From contig NZ_LHUR01000011.1 of assembly GCF_001263795.1 (NCBI RefSeq), forward strand, positions 62,001-126,000: a stretch of DNA of 64,000 nt, given 5' to 3'. A program made the position numbers and the translations under genes. The DNA is from Clostridium homopropionicum DSM 5847 (GTDB taxonomy: Bacteria > Bacillota > Clostridia > Clostridiales > Clostridiaceae). Below are positions 62,268-64,000 of the stretch, one piece after another. Under the pieces are notes generated by a model. The model had not been told where the DNA came from. It saw only the letters and a list, made by a program, of their open reading frames with translations, and did no database searches. Each line of letters begins with the position of its first letter. Positions within the stretch are counted from its first letter, which is position 1.

Positions 62268-63365
62268 ATGAAATTAGGAATTGTTGGTTTGCCAAATGTT
62301 GGCAAAAGCACCCTTTTTAATGCAATTACAAAGGCAGGAGCGGAATCTGCAAACTATCCCTTTTGTACTATTGAACCTAACATTGGTGTAGTTAGTGTTC
62401 CAGACGATAGATTAGATACTCTTGAAAAATTATATAATTCTAAGAAAAAAGTTCATGCTTCAGTAGAATTTTATGACATTGCTGGCTTAGTAAAGGGAGC
62501 TAGCAAGGGTGAAGGCCTTGGAAATAAATTCTTGTCTCACATTAGAGAAGTAGAAGCTATTGTTCATGTGGTTAGATGCTTTCAAGATGATAATATAGTT
62601 CATGTAGAAGGCTCTATTGATCCTATACGTGATATTGAAACAATAAACTTAGAATTAATTTTCGCAGATCTTGAAGTTTTAGAGAGAAGAATCGAAAAAG
62701 GCATTAAATCTGCTCGCGGAGGAGTTAAAGAGGCTAAAGCTGAACTAGAAGTAATGGAAAAAATCAAAGTTCATCTAGAGTCTAACAAGCCAGTAAGAAC
62801 TATGGAATTTACAGAGGATGAGGAATCAATAGTTAAAAATCTATTTTTAATAACTTCAAAACCTATATTATATGTAACAAATATTTCTGAAGAAGACCTT
62901 ATATCCGGAAACTCTGAAAATTCTTTTGTAAAAAAAGTAAAAGAATACGCTGAAGAGGAGAATTCAGAAGTAATTACTATATGTGCAAAAATTGAAGAAG
63001 AACTTTCTTCACTTGATGATGCTGAAAGAGAAGAACTTCTCTCAGAATACGGCTTAACTGAACCAGGCCTAAGTAAGCTTATTCGTTCAAGTTATTCTTT
63101 ACTAGGGTTAATGAGTTTCTTAACTGCAGGTAAAGAAGAAGTTAGAGCTTGGACTATAAAAATTGGTACTAAAGCTCCTAAAGCCGCTGGTAAAATACAT
63201 ACTGATATTGAACGGGGCTTTATTAGAGCAGAAATAGTATCTTATGATAAATTAGTTGAATGTGGTTCTGAAGCTGCTGCAAAAGAAAAAGGATATTATA
63301 GGCTTGAAGGAAAAGAATATGTAATGCAAGATGGAGATATTGTAAACTTTAGATTCAATGTTTAA
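62268..63365 (+). CDS. ychF: YchF/OLA1 family P-loop ATPase/GTPase
   Basis: A 365-residue translation-associated Obg-family NTPase. G1 GLPNVGKST is at about residues 6-14, NYPFCTIEPNIGVV is the switch I region and DIAGLVKGASKGEGLGNKFL is G3. The C-terminal TGS domain ends in the usual YVMQDGDIVNFRFNV. YchF binds ribosomes and prefers ATP in characterised members. AAAGGAATG precedes the ATG. Monocistronic with its own promoter. Confidence 0.97.
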   Translation: MKLGIVGLPNVGKSTLFNAITKAGAESANYPFCTIEPNIGVVSVPDDRLDTLEKLYNSKKKVHASVEFYDIAGLVKGASKGEGLGNKFLSHIREVEAIVHVVRCFQDDNIVHVEGSIDPIRDIETINLELIFADLEVLERRIEKGIKSARGGVKEAKAELEVMEKIKVHLESNKPVRTMEFTEDEESIVKNLFLITSKPILYVTNISEEDLISGNSENSFVKKVKEYAEEENSEVITICAKIEEELSSLDDAEREELLSEYGLTEPGLSKLIRSSYSLLGLMSFLTAGKEEVRAWTIKIGTKAPKAAGKIHTDIERGFIRAEIVSYDKLVECGSEAAAKEKGYYRLEGKEYVMQDGDIVNFRFNV

Positions 63366-63368
63366 AAT

Positions 63369-63447
63369 TAGGCTATGTTTTAAGAGATTGGTGAGTTCAT
63401 TATAATTATAAATTACAATGAACTCACCAATCTTTAAAATAGCCTTA
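63369..63447. terminator. Long bidirectional terminator between ychF and the lon-family gene
   Basis: A perfect 17-bp stem (63385-63401 with 63417-63433, core GATTGGTGAGTTCATT) has a 15-base AT-rich loop. It is extended outward by imperfect pairing of AGGCTAT with the downstream ATAGCCT. It lies between the two convergent stop codons, with A/T-rich flanks on both sides. Confidence 0.85.
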
Positions 63448-63452
63448 GGGTA

Positions 63453-64000
63453 CTAAAGGTTCTTTTTACCGTATTTCTTTATTTCTCTTTTAGAAGCATC
63501 TATTACTTCTTCGTAATTTCCTATTAATATTTCTATAGCTTCCTTTGCATTTTTCATAGTATAAATATGGAACTCTCCATTTAGTATTGCTTCTTCTACT
63601 TCTCTTGATAAAACAAGGTTATTTTTATTTGATACAGGTATTAATACTCCCTTATCTTTTGCACTTCCCAAACATCTGCAAACTTTAAAAAATCCCTCTA
63701 TCTTTTCATTTACTCCACCAATAGGCTGAACTTCTCCAAATTGATTTAGAGAACCAGTAACTGCTATATTCTGCTTTACAGGCATATTACTTAAAGATGA
63801 AACAATTGCGATAAATTCAGCAACCGAAGCACTATCTCCTTCAATTTTTCCATAGGTCTGTTCAAAGCTAAGATGGAAGTTAACTGGCATTTTGTTGTAC
63901 TTTCCAAAAAGCTCCCCAATCAAGCCTTTTAAAATATTTACTGCTTTACTATGAATATTGCCACTTAGATTGCTTAGCTTTTGAACATCTAATATTTCCC
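63453..64000 (-). CDS. Lon-family ATP-dependent protease, C-terminal part (cut by window edge)
   Basis: The last 180 or so codons of a Lon-family (LonB-like) serine protease; the ATPase part and start are beyond the right edge. The catalytic Ser lies in the EGDSASVAEF block (63800-63835 region) and the catalytic Lys in VQPIGGVNEKIEGF, giving the Ser-Lys dyad. The reading frame is open to position 64000 with no start needed; an internal ATG at 63923 is not the gene start. Which Lon subfamily it belongs to cannot be decided from this part. Confidence 0.88.
   Translation of the reverse strand, partial: EILDVQKLSNLSGNIHSKAVNILKGLIGELFGKYNKMPVNFHLSFEQTYGKIEGDSASVAEFIAIVSSLSNMPVKQNIAVTGSLNQFGEVQPIGGVNEKIEGFFKVCRCLGSAKDKGVLIPVSNKNNLVLSREVEEAILNGEFHIYTMKNAKEAIEILIGNYEEVIDASKREIKKYGKKNL

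Overview
The window is a stretch of chromosome from a low-G+C, endospore-forming member of the Firmicutes, almost certainly Clostridium in the broad sense (Clostridiaceae). The evidence is the AT-rich composition and codon use, strong AGGAGG-type ribosome binding sites with frequent TTG and GTG starts, and a dense set of sporulation genes (spo0A, spoIVB, spoIIM, the eight-gene spoIIIA operon, spoVD, spoVE, gerW/ytfJ) in the order usual for clostridia. No tRNA, rRNA, insertion sequence, prophage or CRISPR array was seen. Most genes lie on the minus strand. Only five run on the plus strand: a THUMP methyltransferase, DUF2953, ytfJ, rqcH and ychF.

Layout, left to right. Positions 1-9.4 kb hold cmk (cut by the edge), a BaiN/HI0933-like flavoprotein, an RpiR-type regulator, rluB, a small HNH protein, the THUMP methyltransferase, a small membrane protein, an uncharacterised FAD / iron-sulfur oxidoreductase pair, and a DacF-like carboxypeptidase. 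Positions 9.5-17.6 kb hold DUF2953-ytfJ convergent with cca-scpA-scpB, a second dacF-like gene, spoIIM with a small membrane protein, spo0A and spoIVB. Positions 17.7-27.7 kb are a housekeeping operon transcribed from asp23 through nusB, folD, xseA, xseB, ispA, dxs, tlyA, nadK and argR to recN.

Positions 27.7-33.9 kb hold spoIIIAA-AH, preceded by efp and a CD1247-type zinc-ribbon gene. Positions 34.0-40.8 kb form a ten-gene type IV pilus-like operon: pilB, pilC, five pilin-like proteins, and PilM/PilN/PilO-like proteins. Positions 40.9-47.1 kb hold dapF, rqcH, pyrR, rluD, lspA, a DksA/TraR-type zinc-finger gene and mtnN. Positions 47.2-61.9 kb are the division and cell-wall cluster, transcribed from mraZ to divIVA. 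The right end holds ychF and the C-terminal part of a Lon-family protease.

How the genes work together. Several blocks serve the switch from growth to sporulation. Spo0A is the master regulator. SpoIIIA and SpoIVB act in mother cell-forespore communication and SpoIIM in engulfment. SpoVD and SpoVE make cortex or septal peptidoglycan from the precursors supplied by MurE, MurF and MraY. The spo0A and mraZ upstream regions both carry sequences that match the sigma-H consensus with the same 11-base spacer, so the division/cell-wall cluster may be switched on with spo0A at sporulation entry.

The most notable non-coding structures are the sigma-H/0A-box region of spo0A, a 10-bp-period MraZ operator, long palindromes at all four convergent gene junctions (one a perfect 52-bp palindrome), a hairpin that would hide the ribosome binding site of the DksA-like gene, and a short repeat element upstream of ychF. 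I found no wholly new system. The least understood items are the flavoprotein/iron-sulfur pair at 5.5-7.8 kb and the divergent pilin/PilMNO genes at 34-37.5 kb.
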